The position numbers were made by a program, and so were the translations under genes. A stretch of DNA of 64,000 nt from CAXPZW01 sp049594615. GTDB lineage: Bacteria; Bacteroidota; Bacteroidia; Flavobacteriales_D; Sanyastnellaceae. Positions 26,398 through 35,859 of the stretch are shown here, in pieces. The DNA lies in assembly GCA_049594615.1 (NCBI GenBank), contig JBMYJR010000002.1, positions 62,001-126,000 on the forward strand, read 5' to 3'. The notes below the pieces were generated by a model, which was not told where the DNA came from, did not search any database, and saw only the letters and a list, made by a program, of their open reading frames with translations. The stretch's first letter is position 1, and the number at the start of each line of letters is the position of its first letter.

Positions 26398-29162
26398 TCG
26401 AAGACATCGCCTACGTAGGAGAGCACCTGCTTCCCGGCCAAATCGGCACCGCGTTCATCCTCTTGGCCGTAGCCACTTCCTTGATGAGCGCCTTTGGCTA
26501 CTTCCGCAGCGAAAAGCTGGGCGAAGAGTCCTGGTTAGGCTTTGGTCGCACCACCTTCCGCTTGCACACCGTGGCCATGCTCGGGGTGATTGGGATGTTG
26601 TTCTACATCATCATAGGTAAGCATTACGAGTACTACTACGTATCGGAGCACATGAACAACACCATGCCGTGGCAGTTCATCCTCTCGTGCTTTTGGGAAG
26701 GGCAGGAGGGCAGCTTTTTGCTGTGGACCTTCTGGAACGTGGTGTTGGGCAATGTGCTCATTCGCATTTCCGGCAAATGGGAAGGCCCCGTGGTGGGTAC
26801 CTTTGCCGCGGTACAGGTGTTCTTGACCACCATGATGGTGGGCGTGTACTTTGGCGAATTTCAGTTTGGTCAGAACCCGTTTGCGCTCATCCGTGAGCTG
26901 CCGGCCAACATTTCCAGCCCCATGTTCTTGGATCCGGAGTACCTGTTCAACTTCGACAAGTTTGCCGACGGCAAGGGCCTGAATCCGCTGCTGCAGAACT
27001 ACTGGAACACCATTCACCCGCCTACACTGTTCTTGGGCTTTGCGAGCACCCTTGTGCCGTTTGCCTACGCCATTGGCGGACTGGTGCGCAAAGATTTCAA
27101 AGGCTGGATGGCCCCCGCCATTCCGTGGAGCTTCTTTGTGATCATGATCCTGGGAACCGGCATCCTGATGGGCGGTGCTTGGGCATACGAAGCGCTGGGC
27201 TTTGGCGGCTTCTGGGCGTGGGACCCGGTAGAGAACTCCTCGCTGGTGCCGTGGATCACCATGGTGGGCGGTGCGCACTTGATGCTCATCAATAAGCGCA
27301 AGCAAACCAGTCTGTTTACCACCTTCATCTTGGTACTCAGCACGTTTTTGTTGGTGCTTTACAGCACCTTCCTGACCCGCTCGGGGGTGTTGGGCGACAG
27401 CTCGGTGCACTCCTTTGTGGAGACCGGCATTCTCCCCCAGCTGTACTTCTACTACCTCTTCTTCATCTTCGCCGCGGTGTACTTGCTGTTGCAATCGCGC
27501 AAACACCGTTTGGGCTACTTCATCACCGGAGCACTCACCTTGCTGCTGGTGTTGATTTTTCGCGAGAAGCTGTCCATGAGCGTGACCACCTTCTTCTTGG
27601 TGGCCACCGCCGTTTGGGCGGTGGTGGCCTACATCAAGTTTGAACGCACCGAGGAAGAGGAAGACCTCTGGAGCCGGGAGTTCTGGATGTTTATTGGATC
27701 GCTCGTGCTGGTGATTTCGGCCGTGCACATTTCGCTGCGTAACTCGATTCCGGTGTGGAACTTGGTGTTTGGGGAAATGGGTATCGACGCCCACTTTGCC
27801 GAGCCCGAAAACATTGCAGATGCGTATCACAAGGTGCAGATCCCGATTGCCATTCTGCTGTGCATCTTGATTGCCATCACGCACTACTTCCGCTACACCA
27901 AGACCGACATGCGCAAGTTCGTGCGCAACATGGTGTGGCCGTTTGCATTGGCTTTGCTGGGTTCAGCAGCGTTCATCCACTTTACTGACTTCAGCTACAA
28001 CGCCAACCCATTGGTGGTGGTGTTGTTGGCCGCGAGCATTTTTGTGATTGCCGCCAGTGTGGACTACGCGGTGCGCATCCTCAAAGGCAAACTCAACTTC
28101 TCGGGTGCCAACATTGCGCACGTGGGTTTTGGAATGATCCTGTTGGGCGCGGTGGTCTCTACCTCGCAACAGGAATTCATTTCTTCGAACGACATCGGCG
28201 ACCTGTCGCAACTCTCAGACAACTTCTCCAACGCCGAAAACAAGGCCATGTACGAGGGCGATACCTTGGGCATGCGCGATTACTTTGTGGTCTACAAAGA
28301 CAAACGTTGGCAACCTGACAGCGTACACTTTGAAGTGGATGTGGAATACTACGACCGCGCCCCCCGAACCTACGAGCAAGGTGACTTGGTCTTCAAGAAA
28401 GGAGCCCTGTTCATTTGCGTGCAAGACCACACTCCAAGCGCCGAGTTTTTGGACGATATGGAGCCCTACTGGAGTGAAGTGCCCTTCCCCAACTCGCGCC
28501 AACTCAAAGTGGCCCAGCCTTGGGAAAACGGCAAGCCCGGTGCATACCTGTTCACCCTGCACCCGAGCCTGATCCGCAACGACCGTATGGGATCCACCAG
28601 CCGCGAGCCCAGCATCAAGCACTACTTGGGCAAGGACATCTACACCTACCTGAACTACGTGGACACCGAAGACCCCGTCATCGACGAACGCGGGTACCAC
28701 GAGGAGCGCAAGCACGTGCTCATGGTGGGCCAGAGCATTTCCATTTCGGGTCACATTGTGGAGGTGGACAGCGTCAACCTGATCACCGACGGCCGCCCGG
28801 AGATTCTCCAAAACGAGGACACCTACAACGTCTTCTTCACCGTCAGCCGCAAGGACCGTGCGCAGCCTTTCAACCTGCCGTTCATCAGCCTGCGTGGCCA
28901 GGTGATTGCCGAGGATTACTTCTTGGACGACTGGGGCTTCAAGTTCCGACTGGAGAACTTTGACCCACAGCGCCGCGAAGTGACCCTACAGGTGGCCGAA
29001 CACGATTCGGTGGCCAAGGATTTCATTGTGATGACCGCTGTGGTATTTCCGCAGATCAACATTCTGTGGATCGGGTGTTTGGTGATGGTGATCGGAACCG
29101 TCATTGCCATCCTTCACCGCATCCGCGAATTCCGCCGACGAAACACACGCGATGCGGGTTAA
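26394..29162 (+). CDS. ccmF: Cytochrome c heme lyase CcmF
   Basis: 922 residues from a GTG that overlaps the ccmE stop (GTGA). It is larger than E. coli CcmF (~650). About 14 membrane segments are seen, with the WWD heme-handling motif at ~271-287 (GGFWAWDPVENSSLVPW), HPP at 208-210 and a long C-terminal periplasmic region (~590-880) before a last membrane segment. CcmF attaches heme to apocytochrome c. No CcmH/CcmI partner is next to it, as in other System I*-like clusters. The stop codon lies 11 bases inside the next gene. Confidence 0.9.
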   Translation: MIEDIAYVGEHLLPGQIGTAFILLAVATSLMSAFGYFRSEKLGEESWLGFGRTTFRLHTVAMLGVIGMLFYIIIGKHYEYYYVSEHMNNTMPWQFILSCFWEGQEGSFLLWTFWNVVLGNVLIRISGKWEGPVVGTFAAVQVFLTTMMVGVYFGEFQFGQNPFALIRELPANISSPMFLDPEYLFNFDKFADGKGLNPLLQNYWNTIHPPTLFLGFASTLVPFAYAIGGLVRKDFKGWMAPAIPWSFFVIMILGTGILMGGAWAYEALGFGGFWAWDPVENSSLVPWITMVGGAHLMLINKRKQTSLFTTFILVLSTFLLVLYSTFLTRSGVLGDSSVHSFVETGILPQLYFYYLFFIFAAVYLLLQSRKHRLGYFITGALTLLLVLIFREKLSMSVTTFFLVATAVWAVVAYIKFERTEEEEDLWSREFWMFIGSLVLVISAVHISLRNSIPVWNLVFGEMGIDAHFAEPENIADAYHKVQIPIAILLCILIAITHYFRYTKTDMRKFVRNMVWPFALALLGSAAFIHFTDFSYNANPLVVVLLAASIFVIAASVDYAVRILKGKLNFSGANIAHVGFGMILLGAVVSTSQQEFISSNDIGDLSQLSDNFSNAENKAMYEGDTLGMRDYFVVYKDKRWQPDSVHFEVDVEYYDRAPRTYEQGDLVFKKGALFICVQDHTPSAEFLDDMEPYWSEVPFPNSRQLKVAQPWENGKPGAYLFTLHPSLIRNDRMGSTSREPSIKHYLGKDIYTYLNYVDTEDPVIDERGYHEERKHVLMVGQSISISGHIVEVDSVNLITDGRPEILQNEDTYNVFFTVSRKDRAQPFNLPFISLRGQVIAEDYFLDDWGFKFRLENFDPQRREVTLQVAEHDSVAKDFIVMTAVVFPQINILWIGCLVMVIGTVIAILHRIREFRRRNTRDAG

Positions 29163-29916
29163 CCTGATCGGGACAGGCAACGTGGCCTGGCACATGGCCC
29201 ACGCCTTTCAGCAGGCTGGGGTGGAGGTGGTGGCCGTCGCCGGACGTGCTTTAGAACCGTTACATACCCTTGCAAGCAGCGTTCAAGCCCAACCGGTATC
29301 GTGGCCAGCAACCCTGCCCGAGGCCGACGTGAACATCCTTGCGGTAAGCGACCGTGCGGTAGCTCAAGTGGCCCAGCAACTGCCTGAGGACATCTTGGTG
29401 GTGCACACCTCAGGCAGTGTGCCTCTGCAGGACATGGGCCCCGGAAGACGCGGCGTGTTCTACCCCTTGCAAACTTTCAGCAAAGCGGCTGCCGTGGACT
29501 TCATCGGTATTCCGCTGTGTGTGGAAGCGGCACAAGCACAAGACTTGGCCACGCTTGAAGCTTTGGGAGCTGCACTCGGCATGGATGTGCGCAGCATTTC
29601 ATCGGCCCAACGCGCTACGCTGCATTTGGCGGCGGTGTTTGCCTGCAATTTTCCCAACGCCCTCTACGAAACGGCGAGCCGCATCCTGCAAATTGGCGGC
29701 ATGGAGCTTGACCTGCTGTACCCCCTCATGCGAGAGACCACTGAAAAAGCAGTGTCCCAAGCGCCGTTGGACGCACAAACCGGCCCCGCCCGACGCGGCG
29801 ACCACCCCGTGCTCGAGACCCACCTGCGTGCACTGCAAGACCACCCCGAACTTGCCACACTCTACCAACTACTCTCTGAATTGATTCGAAACCGCTACCA
29901 TGGCCCAGAACTATAA
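29152..29916 (+). CDS. Rossmann/DUF2520 protein
   Basis: 254 residues from the ATG at 29152, overlapping the ccmF end by 11 bases. It begins MRVNLIGTGNVAWHMAHAF, a dinucleotide-binding GxGxxA-type fold, and continues with a C-terminal helical DUF2520 domain (LAAVFACNFPNALY, LYPLMRETTEKAV). The family resembles F420/NADP-dependent oxidoreductases and is close to ketopantoate/pyrroline reductase folds. The substrate is unknown. It overlaps kdsC by 17 bases, so it belongs to the same transcript. Confidence 0.85.
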   Translation: MRVNLIGTGNVAWHMAHAFQQAGVEVVAVAGRALEPLHTLASSVQAQPVSWPATLPEADVNILAVSDRAVAQVAQQLPEDILVVHTSGSVPLQDMGPGRRGVFYPLQTFSKAAAVDFIGIPLCVEAAQAQDLATLEALGAALGMDVRSISSAQRATLHLAAVFACNFPNALYETASRILQIGGMELDLLYPLMRETTEKAVSQAPLDAQTGPARRGDHPVLETHLRALQDHPELATLYQLLSELIRNRYHGPEL

Positions 29917-30424
29917 AGAACTCCTGCGCGGCATCAAGGCCGTCTGCCTCGATTACGACGGGGTGTTCACCGATGCCATCATCTACCTGTTTTCCGACGG
30001 CGAGCTCGCCCGCACTGCCAATGTCAAGGACGGTTACGCGGTGCAGTATGCCAATAAAAAGGGCCTGCGCATGGCCATCATTACTGGCGGCACCCAAGAG
30101 GCGGTACGCAGCCGTTTTGAAGGCTTGGGCGTGCACGAGGTGTATCTGGGGTCCAAGAACAAGATGGATGTGCTCAATGCCTTTTGCGAAAAGCACAGTG
30201 TAGACCCAGAGCACATCCTGTACATGGGTGACGACATTCCAGATATCCCTGTGCTCAAGCATGTGGGCTTGGCTACCTGTCCCGCTGACGCCGCGCCTGA
30301 GGTGAAGGCCGTATGCGCCTATGTGTCTCCCTATGGCGGTGGCAAAGGCTGCGTGCGCGACATTCTGGAGCAGGTGCTCAAGGCCAAGGGCCAATGGCTC
30401 GACGCCGAGTCTTACGAGTGGTAG
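29900..30424 (+). CDS. kdsC: 3-deoxy-D-manno-octulosonate 8-phosphate phosphatase (HAD-IIIA)
   Basis: 174 residues. It has the HAD signature with nucleophile Asp18 in CLDYDGVFTD and the later MGDDIPDIPVL, and it lacks a large cap domain, as in the tetrameric KdsC phosphatase of Kdo (lipopolysaccharide) synthesis. ITGG and KNKMDVLNAF are also as expected. It is cytoplasmic, of normal length, and overlaps the preceding DUF2520 gene by 17 bases. It is the last gene of the ccm unit. Confidence 0.9.
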   Translation: MAQNYKELLRGIKAVCLDYDGVFTDAIIYLFSDGELARTANVKDGYAVQYANKKGLRMAIITGGTQEAVRSRFEGLGVHEVYLGSKNKMDVLNAFCEKHSVDPEHILYMGDDIPDIPVLKHVGLATCPADAAPEVKAVCAYVSPYGGGKGCVRDILEQVLKAKGQWLDAESYEW

Positions 30425-30540
30425 GCGTGTAGGACCTTTCCACGGGCTTTTGCGCCATAATCTGACATCCGCATCCGAAGCGGGTTTGCGCTACACCCTG
30501 AGCTTGTTTACGAGGTTTGGACCGGACTGATAGCTCTGGT

Positions 30541-32232
30541 ATGAAAACTCGAATTCGCGCTTTTTGGAAACGCGTTACCAACATTGGGGTGACCGACGCG
30601 CTCTCCAGCGGCGAAGCCAAGCGGGTGCGCTTGGTAAACCGTATTGGCATAGTGGTGGCCCTGTTTATGGTACCCTTTGTGTTCCAGTACTTGGACATGG
30701 GACTGCCGCTGGCCACCGCCACCTCGGTGTTCAGCATTGCGTGTATGTTGCTGAGTGTTTGGCTCAATTCGCGCGCGTACTACCTGAGCGCTCGGTATTT
30801 GATTTTGATTGGCGGGGGATTGGTCAACATTTTCGTCATCAGCTCTGTGATGGGTTTTGAGAACGGCGACCACACTGCCCTCACCATGGCGGTGCTGTTC
30901 ACCTTCATGCTGTTTGACCTCAAGCAACGCCGCCATTTGGTGTTGGGGCTAATCGCAACCGTAGCTTGTTGGATCGGTTTGGAAGCAACAGGGTACGAGG
31001 CCTTTGGCAACTTTGACATCGACGCGGCCTTGCAACGGACCAACTACACCGTCACCTTCACGCTCTCTCTGTTTTGTGTGATGCTGATGGCCTTCTATTT
31101 TCAGAACCTGTCCAATCGGCAGGTGGACGACATTGTTTTCCGTGCACAACAAGAGCTGAAGGCGGTCTTCAACAATGCCTACGATGCCATATTCTTGGTA
31201 CATCCCAGAACCCTTGACATCGAAGAATGCAACGAGCGGTCCTTGGAGATGTTTACCATAGATGAAAAGGAGCACATCTTGGGTACCAACGTCAACCTTT
31301 TGCTCGAAAAGCCTTTCACGCGGCAAGAGTTGGCAGAGGTCAAACGCCGTCCGGCATCCGGCCACAAATGGAGCGTGGAGCGCAAGCTCAAAAGTCCGGG
31401 AACCGACCCCTTTTGGGGCAACATCGCATTCACCAATGTGCGCTTTGGGGAGCGAGACTCCCTGCTGGTGCGGATTTCGGACATTACCGAAAAGAAACTC
31501 GCTGAGGTCCAAATGCGTCAAGCGCGCGACAAGGCAGAGGCTGCCAATCAAGCCAAGGACAACTTCCTGGCCAACATGTCCCACGAGTTGCGCACGCCGT
31601 TGAACGGCATTTTGGGCATGACGCAACTTATCCAGATGACTTCCACCGACGCGGCCTTGCAAGAGTATGCCCAGCTACTTTGGGAATCTGGAGGCCGTCT
31701 GCTCAACGTGTTCAACACCATGCTGGACCTCTCCAAGCTGGAAACCACCGACCGTCTCGTCGATCTCGAGCCCACCAACGTGGCCCCACTCTTGCGTACA
31801 ACCACCCAGCTGTTTGCAGCAGAGGCGGAAGCCAAAGGACTGGCCTTCGAGCTCGACTTGCCCGAGGGAGAGGTGATCACCCTTCTGGAGAAGGACTTCT
31901 TTGAAAAGTCCATGGCGCAAGTACTTTCCAACGCGCTCAAATTCACAGAGTCTGGCCAGATCAAACTTTCTGTTGCCCAAGACGAGGAGGAGGAGGCTGT
32001 GTCGATTACAGTCAGTGACACTGGCATTGGCATGAGCCAAGAGTTCTTGGACAACCATCTGTTTACCAAGTTTAAACAGGAAAGTGGCGGCTACACGCGC
32101 AAGTATGAAGGCGCGGGCTTGGGCTTGGCACTGACCAAACGCATGACCGAACTCATGCAGGGTGAAATCGAAGTGAAAAGCCAGAAAGAAATAGGCACCG
32201 CCGTGATCTTGCGCTTCAAAAACGGGGGGTAG
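30541..32232 (+). CDS. Membrane PAS sensor histidine kinase
   Basis: 563 residues from the ATG at 30541 (a TTG at 30517 is a weaker start). Five or six membrane segments (~30-190) form the sensor. A PAS domain follows (~205-325: AVFNNAYDAIFLV ... ECNERSLEMF), then HisKA with phosphoacceptor His348 in NMSHELRTPLNG and an HATPase domain with the N box (LSNALKFTESG), DTGIGM and GAGLGLALT. There is no receiver domain on the protein and no response regulator beside it, so it is an orphan kinase. The signal is unknown. Confidence 0.9.
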   Translation: MKTRIRAFWKRVTNIGVTDALSSGEAKRVRLVNRIGIVVALFMVPFVFQYLDMGLPLATATSVFSIACMLLSVWLNSRAYYLSARYLILIGGGLVNIFVISSVMGFENGDHTALTMAVLFTFMLFDLKQRRHLVLGLIATVACWIGLEATGYEAFGNFDIDAALQRTNYTVTFTLSLFCVMLMAFYFQNLSNRQVDDIVFRAQQELKAVFNNAYDAIFLVHPRTLDIEECNERSLEMFTIDEKEHILGTNVNLLLEKPFTRQELAEVKRRPASGHKWSVERKLKSPGTDPFWGNIAFTNVRFGERDSLLVRISDITEKKLAEVQMRQARDKAEAANQAKDNFLANMSHELRTPLNGILGMTQLIQMTSTDAALQEYAQLLWESGGRLLNVFNTMLDLSKLETTDRLVDLEPTNVAPLLRTTTQLFAAEAEAKGLAFELDLPEGEVITLLEKDFFEKSMAQVLSNALKFTESGQIKLSVAQDEEEEAVSITVSDTGIGMSQEFLDNHLFTKFKQESGGYTRKYEGAGLGLALTKRMTELMQGEIEVKSQKEIGTAVILRFKNGG

Positions 32233-32336
32233 GCAACTGCACAATCCCCATTTGTAGGGACTCAGTACGTGGGGCAGTTGGATGATATTTGGTTAGTTTC
32301 AACCAAACCAAACTGCATTTAACGTAAGCCACACCT

Positions 32337-32695
32337 ATGGCTATCAATTGCTACACTACCAGCCCTACCCAAGCATTTTCGGTAGACCCGAGCCTCACCA
32401 ATAACGCAGCTGTCTTGCCCGTCACGGTCAACCCACCTTCGGACCACCCCCCCTATGAGGTCGATTCCCACGGCGAAGTTTCCGATGACGGGCGCGCTGT
32501 GGAGTGCCAAATCACCCTCAAGGCTTCCCTTTCTTCAGCGCCCAACGGCCAGCTGGATATTCAAGTCAAAGACTACCTGCAGGACGCTGCAGGCACCCTG
32601 CGCTTTGCCGTGCGCTTGATGTGTACCTCACGGACGGTACCGCCTGCGAAAAGAAGACGGAAAGACAAGTGCTCAACGGCAACTACAAAAAGTAA
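32337..32695 (+). pseudogene. Frameshifted small gene (about 119 residues when repaired)
   Basis: From the ATG at 32337 the frame reads MAINCYTTSPTQAFSVD and continues sensibly to LRFAVRL near 32620. There the sensible sequence moves to the -1 frame: DVYLTDGTACEKKTERQV, ending at TAA 32693-32695, 9 bases before the next gene. The original frame instead runs on into the next gene as low-quality sequence (KRRRKDKCST). One missing base near 32618-32622 explains this (e.g. a lost C in CGC-CTT-GAT). No slippery heptamer is present, so mutation or an assembly error is likelier than programmed frameshifting. I do not recognise the family; no signal peptide or membrane segment. Confidence 0.65.
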
Positions 32696-32704
32696 TTACT
32701 ACCC

Positions 32705-34744
32705 ATGGCTCGCCTCGCTTCCCTGATCTTCACAGCATGCGTTTTTCTGACATCCGTCCAAGGGCAGTCCCAATCGGCAGCGGCAGTTTGGGAGGCTGGG
32801 CAACGGGCCATATCCAACTTGGCGGGTGCCGACAGCCTCACGGTGGTGCGCACCGGTCAAGACATCCCAGGCGGCTCCGAGGCTTACGGGCAGCTGCTCT
32901 GGGCGCACTACCTCCATGAATACGGTCATCCCGACCAGGCACTTGCTGTATGCAATGCTATGGATGTGGAATCACTCGATATGGATGAGGCGTTTTGGCA
33001 TGCATACACCAGCTTGAACTATTTGGTGCACAACACCAAGTATGCGCAGGCACATGCAACCGGGGTGCGTATGATGCACCTTGCTGAGGATATGGCTTGT
33101 CCAGCATGTCTGGCAGCCGCTCAATTGGAATGGGGTGTGCAGTTGCAAGAAGATTACAACGGCTTTTCGGCTTACGAAATGGGACTGAAAGGCAAGCGCG
33201 CTGCGGCAGCGCTTGAATCCCCTTTTTACATGCACCTTTTATTGGCGCGCAGCATCACCTTGATCCAAGACCGCGATACCGTTCAAACCGCAGACCTGCT
33301 GTTGCGCCCCGCTTTGGACTATCTGCAGGCAGAAGATCTAAAAGCATTGGCAGCGAGGGTGATGTTGAATTTAGCGCAAAATGAAGGGGTACATTACAAT
33401 ACCCAGTCGGCGTTTGAACTGATTGAACAAGCACGCGACCTGTACGTCCAACTTGACAATCAGGGGGCACTCTGCGACTTGGGACACATGTATGGGGTCC
33501 TTCTGTTCTACGAAGGCAATCCGCTCAAAACGCAAGCGGCCATCGACAGTTTGGATGCTGCCTTTGCTTGTATGGATACAAACGTCAATCCGGGGCTCGC
33601 ATGCCAAAATCGCATTTGTCGCGCTCAGCTCGAGTACTATTCCTCTGATGAAGGGGGACTAGAAAGCGTTCCTTTCTTTGAAGAAGCCCTTGTCTTCGCG
33701 GAAATGGCGCGAGATGACAACAGTTACATTTCGGGCACGGACTTCTTGATTTACATCTGGGCCGATAGCGATGACCCCGACCGTGCTCCCCGCTGCGAAG
33801 CATTGTTCAAACGCATGAGTGTGGTCTTGGCAAACATTCAAGCTGAACACTACAACGTACGCGCAGCAATGCTCAACCGCGCCGACTACGAAGTGCTCAA
33901 CCTCCAAAAAGAACTCGAGCAATCCGAGCGTGAAAAAGCTGAATCCCAAGCCAATACCTTGTGGGTGGCAGCTGTGGGATTGGCTATTGTCTTGGGCTTG
34001 GGCATGATCGGGTGGTTGCAATACCGCAAACGCCAAGCTGAACGCCTAGAGGCGGCCCATGCCATGCGCGAACAGTCCGAACTCAAGTCCCAACGCGAGG
34101 TAGAAGAACTCGTGGCCCGTCACCGGTACGATAACCTGCTCGCAGGCATTCAAGGAGAGGAGCAGGAGCGCGAACGCATTGCGCAAGAATTGCACGACAA
34201 CATCGGGGGATCGCTCGGCATCATCGCCGCCCAGTTTGAGTCTGAAGGTCCCATGGAAAGTGCAGAACGCCAGCAAATTGGCACACAACTTCGAGGCATA
34301 TATGAGGACTTACGGAGCCTCTCGCATACCCTCAATTTGCCGGACACCCAGCACAATACGCTTGTGGAGTTGACCCAGATCTTGTTGGACAACTTACGCC
34401 GCGCAGGCAAGCTGGAAACCAAGCTCACCGTGTTTCCGATAGACCGTCCGCTCAACCTTCCAGCGCAGGTGGAAATTCAGGTGTACCGCGTGTTGCAAGA
34501 ACTGTCCAACAACGCGCTCAAACACGCCGACGCCCAAAACATCGAGGTCAACATCACCCGCACTGCGGATTCACTTTCGGTCATTTTTGAGGACGACGGC
34601 AAGGGTTTCGATTCAACTGCAGCAGCAGAAGGCATAGGCCTGACGAACATCTCCAACCGTTTGGAAGCGTTGCAAGCCACCTTGAGCATTGACGCCGTGC
34701 CAGGCCGCGGTGCCATCTTCTCATTTGAATTGCCGCTGAGCTAA
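32705..34744 (+). CDS. TPR-like sensor histidine kinase of the HisKA_3 (NarL-partner) type
   Basis: 679 residues. A signal peptide (1-20, ending SVQGQS) precedes ~370 residues of helical, TPR-like sequence on the periplasmic side. One membrane segment lies at ~417-438 (LWVAAVGLAIVLGLGMIGWL), then a coiled-coil linker, then HisKA_3 with the phosphoacceptor His497 in RERIAQELHDNIG and an HATPase domain (ELSNNALKHADAQ, DDGKGFD, GIGLTNISNRL). Kinases of this class act on LuxR/NarL-type regulators; the one encoded convergently at 35035-35859 is a natural partner candidate. A terminator follows at 34824. Confidence 0.9.
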   Translation: MARLASLIFTACVFLTSVQGQSQSAAAVWEAGQRAISNLAGADSLTVVRTGQDIPGGSEAYGQLLWAHYLHEYGHPDQALAVCNAMDVESLDMDEAFWHAYTSLNYLVHNTKYAQAHATGVRMMHLAEDMACPACLAAAQLEWGVQLQEDYNGFSAYEMGLKGKRAAAALESPFYMHLLLARSITLIQDRDTVQTADLLLRPALDYLQAEDLKALAARVMLNLAQNEGVHYNTQSAFELIEQARDLYVQLDNQGALCDLGHMYGVLLFYEGNPLKTQAAIDSLDAAFACMDTNVNPGLACQNRICRAQLEYYSSDEGGLESVPFFEEALVFAEMARDDNSYISGTDFLIYIWADSDDPDRAPRCEALFKRMSVVLANIQAEHYNVRAAMLNRADYEVLNLQKELEQSEREKAESQANTLWVAAVGLAIVLGLGMIGWLQYRKRQAERLEAAHAMREQSELKSQREVEELVARHRYDNLLAGIQGEEQERERIAQELHDNIGGSLGIIAAQFESEGPMESAERQQIGTQLRGIYEDLRSLSHTLNLPDTQHNTLVELTQILLDNLRRAGKLETKLTVFPIDRPLNLPAQVEIQVYRVLQELSNNALKHADAQNIEVNITRTADSLSVIFEDDGKGFDSTAAAEGIGLTNISNRLEALQATLSIDAVPGRGAIFSFELPLS

Positions 34745-34762
34745 GCGGGGGGGTAAGTTGTT

Positions 34763-34792
34763 CCTATAGGCACACGCGTGTGCGCTTATAGG
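34763..34792. repeat. Extended palindrome after the HisKA_3 kinase
   Basis: A perfect 14-bp palindrome GCACACGCGTGTGC (34770-34783) is flanked by CCTATA and TATAGG, giving a hairpin about 30 bases long. It lies 19 bases past the kinase stop codon and upstream of a regular terminator. It has the GTGTGC/GCACAC core seen at 12137 and 52984. Confidence 0.5.
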
Positions 34793-34823
34793 TGTGCGAA
34801 TCCACCAAAATTCAGGGCAAACA

Positions 34824-34847
34824 AAAACCGCCCCGTTGGGCGGTTTT
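34824..34847 (+). terminator. Intrinsic terminator of the HisKA_3 kinase gene
   Basis: AAAACCGCCC-CGTT-GGGCGGTTTT: a perfect 10-bp stem with flanking A and T runs; it may act in both directions. It lies between the convergent kinase and response-regulator genes. The rest of the 290-bp gap (34745-35034) holds a second imperfect hairpin at 34971-35001 (TCACCA-TTAT-TGGTGA core with TGGA/TTCCA outer arms) and no gene. Confidence 0.8.
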
Positions 34848-35034
34848 GATAGGAGCAATGCTTTGTTGAAAGGGTTGTTTCAGGATAAGTGTCGTCGTCG
34901 AGATCCTTGCATTGTCCCAAGGGGTTTAGTTTATCAGTCTACGGGTCAAAGATGCGATGGTGTCACCACTTGGAGAATCACCATTATTGGTGAATCTTCC
35001 ATTTGTTGGAACATAGGGCCGGATTGTTATCAAA

Positions 35035-35859
35035 TCAGACGAGGCCGTTTCGCACGGCAAAGGCGGCGACTTCGGCACTGTTCTTCAGACCTGTTTTCAC
35101 CTTGATGTTCTTGCGGTGCGAGTGGACGGTTTCAATGGAGATGAACAAGCCGTCGGCAATCTCTTGGCTGCTTTTGCCTTGGGCAACGAGCTTAAGGATT
35201 TCCAACTCACGCTTGCCGAGCGAGAAGCGCTCCATGAAGTTGTCCTTAAGTTGGCTGTCCATGCCCAAGTCTACGTCGTATCCGTGCTCTTCCAGGTGGT
35301 TGATTTGAGGCATGGCCACCGGTTGGTTTTGGGCCACCTTCTGCAACACAGTGATCAGGTCCTGTTGGCTGGTGTTTTTGAGCAGATACGCGGCAATGTT
35401 CAGCTTTTTGAGCCCCTTGCGAATGCGAGCATCGCGATACATCGAGAGCACCACAATGCGCAAATCGGGAAAGTCCCGGCGGATCTCGGTGAGCATGTCC
35501 AGGCCGTTAAGGCCGGGCATGTTGAGGTCGGTGAGCAGGATGTCAGGACGCTTTTCGTGCAACAGAGAAAGCGATTCGCGGCTGTTGGAAGCCACGCCGG
35601 TAACTTCAATCCCGCCCTGGCCCTGCAGCATGTTTTGCAAGCCTTGCACCACAATTTGGTGGTCGTCTGCGAGGACTACGCGGATTTCAGGTGGTGCAAC
35701 ATCTGGGTTTTCATGATCCATGCTGGCCGGTACTTGTTCCCAAATATATCTGCTGTCTTCCAGTTGTTGTTTGCGGTAAAATTTCCGCTTAGGAGAAGTT
35801 GAAGACGATTCTTCGCTGGAAGCTGCAGAGGCAGAGGTAGGGGCCGAGGAGTTTTTCAT
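35035..35859 (-). CDS. LuxR/NarL-family response regulator with N-terminal extension
   Basis: 274 residues. The receiver domain (~58-175) has VVLADDHQIV and the phosphoacceptor Asp111 in LLTDLNMPGLNG; the C-terminal LuxR helix-turn-helix (~208-272) has LGKRELEILKLVAQGKSSQEIA and ISIETVHSHRKNI. A Ser-rich 55-residue extension precedes the receiver. I chose the ATG at 35859 because it overlaps the stop codon of the upstream gene (ATGA); an ATG at 35721 (MDHENPDVA) would give a standard-length regulator. Likely partner: the convergent HisKA_3 kinase at 32705. Targets are unknown. Confidence 0.88.
   Translation of the reverse strand: MKNSSAPTSASAASSEESSSTSPKRKFYRKQQLEDSRYIWEQVPASMDHENPDVAPPEIRVVLADDHQIVVQGLQNMLQGQGGIEVTGVASNSRESLSLLHEKRPDILLTDLNMPGLNGLDMLTEIRRDFPDLRIVVLSMYRDARIRKGLKKLNIAAYLLKNTSQQDLITVLQKVAQNQPVAMPQINHLEEHGYDVDLGMDSQLKDNFMERFSLGKRELEILKLVAQGKSSQEIADGLFISIETVHSHRKNIKVKTGLKNSAEVAAFAVRNGLV

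Noticed and set aside
32590..32640. Programmed -1 frameshift
   Set aside because: No X XXY YYZ slippery heptamer or following stem; a single missing base is simpler.
34745..34800. tRNA-like sequence (T-loop-like GCGAATCC near 34790)
   Set aside because: No cloverleaf can be drawn upstream; acceptor and anticodon arms are missing, and the structure is better read as a palindromic hairpin.
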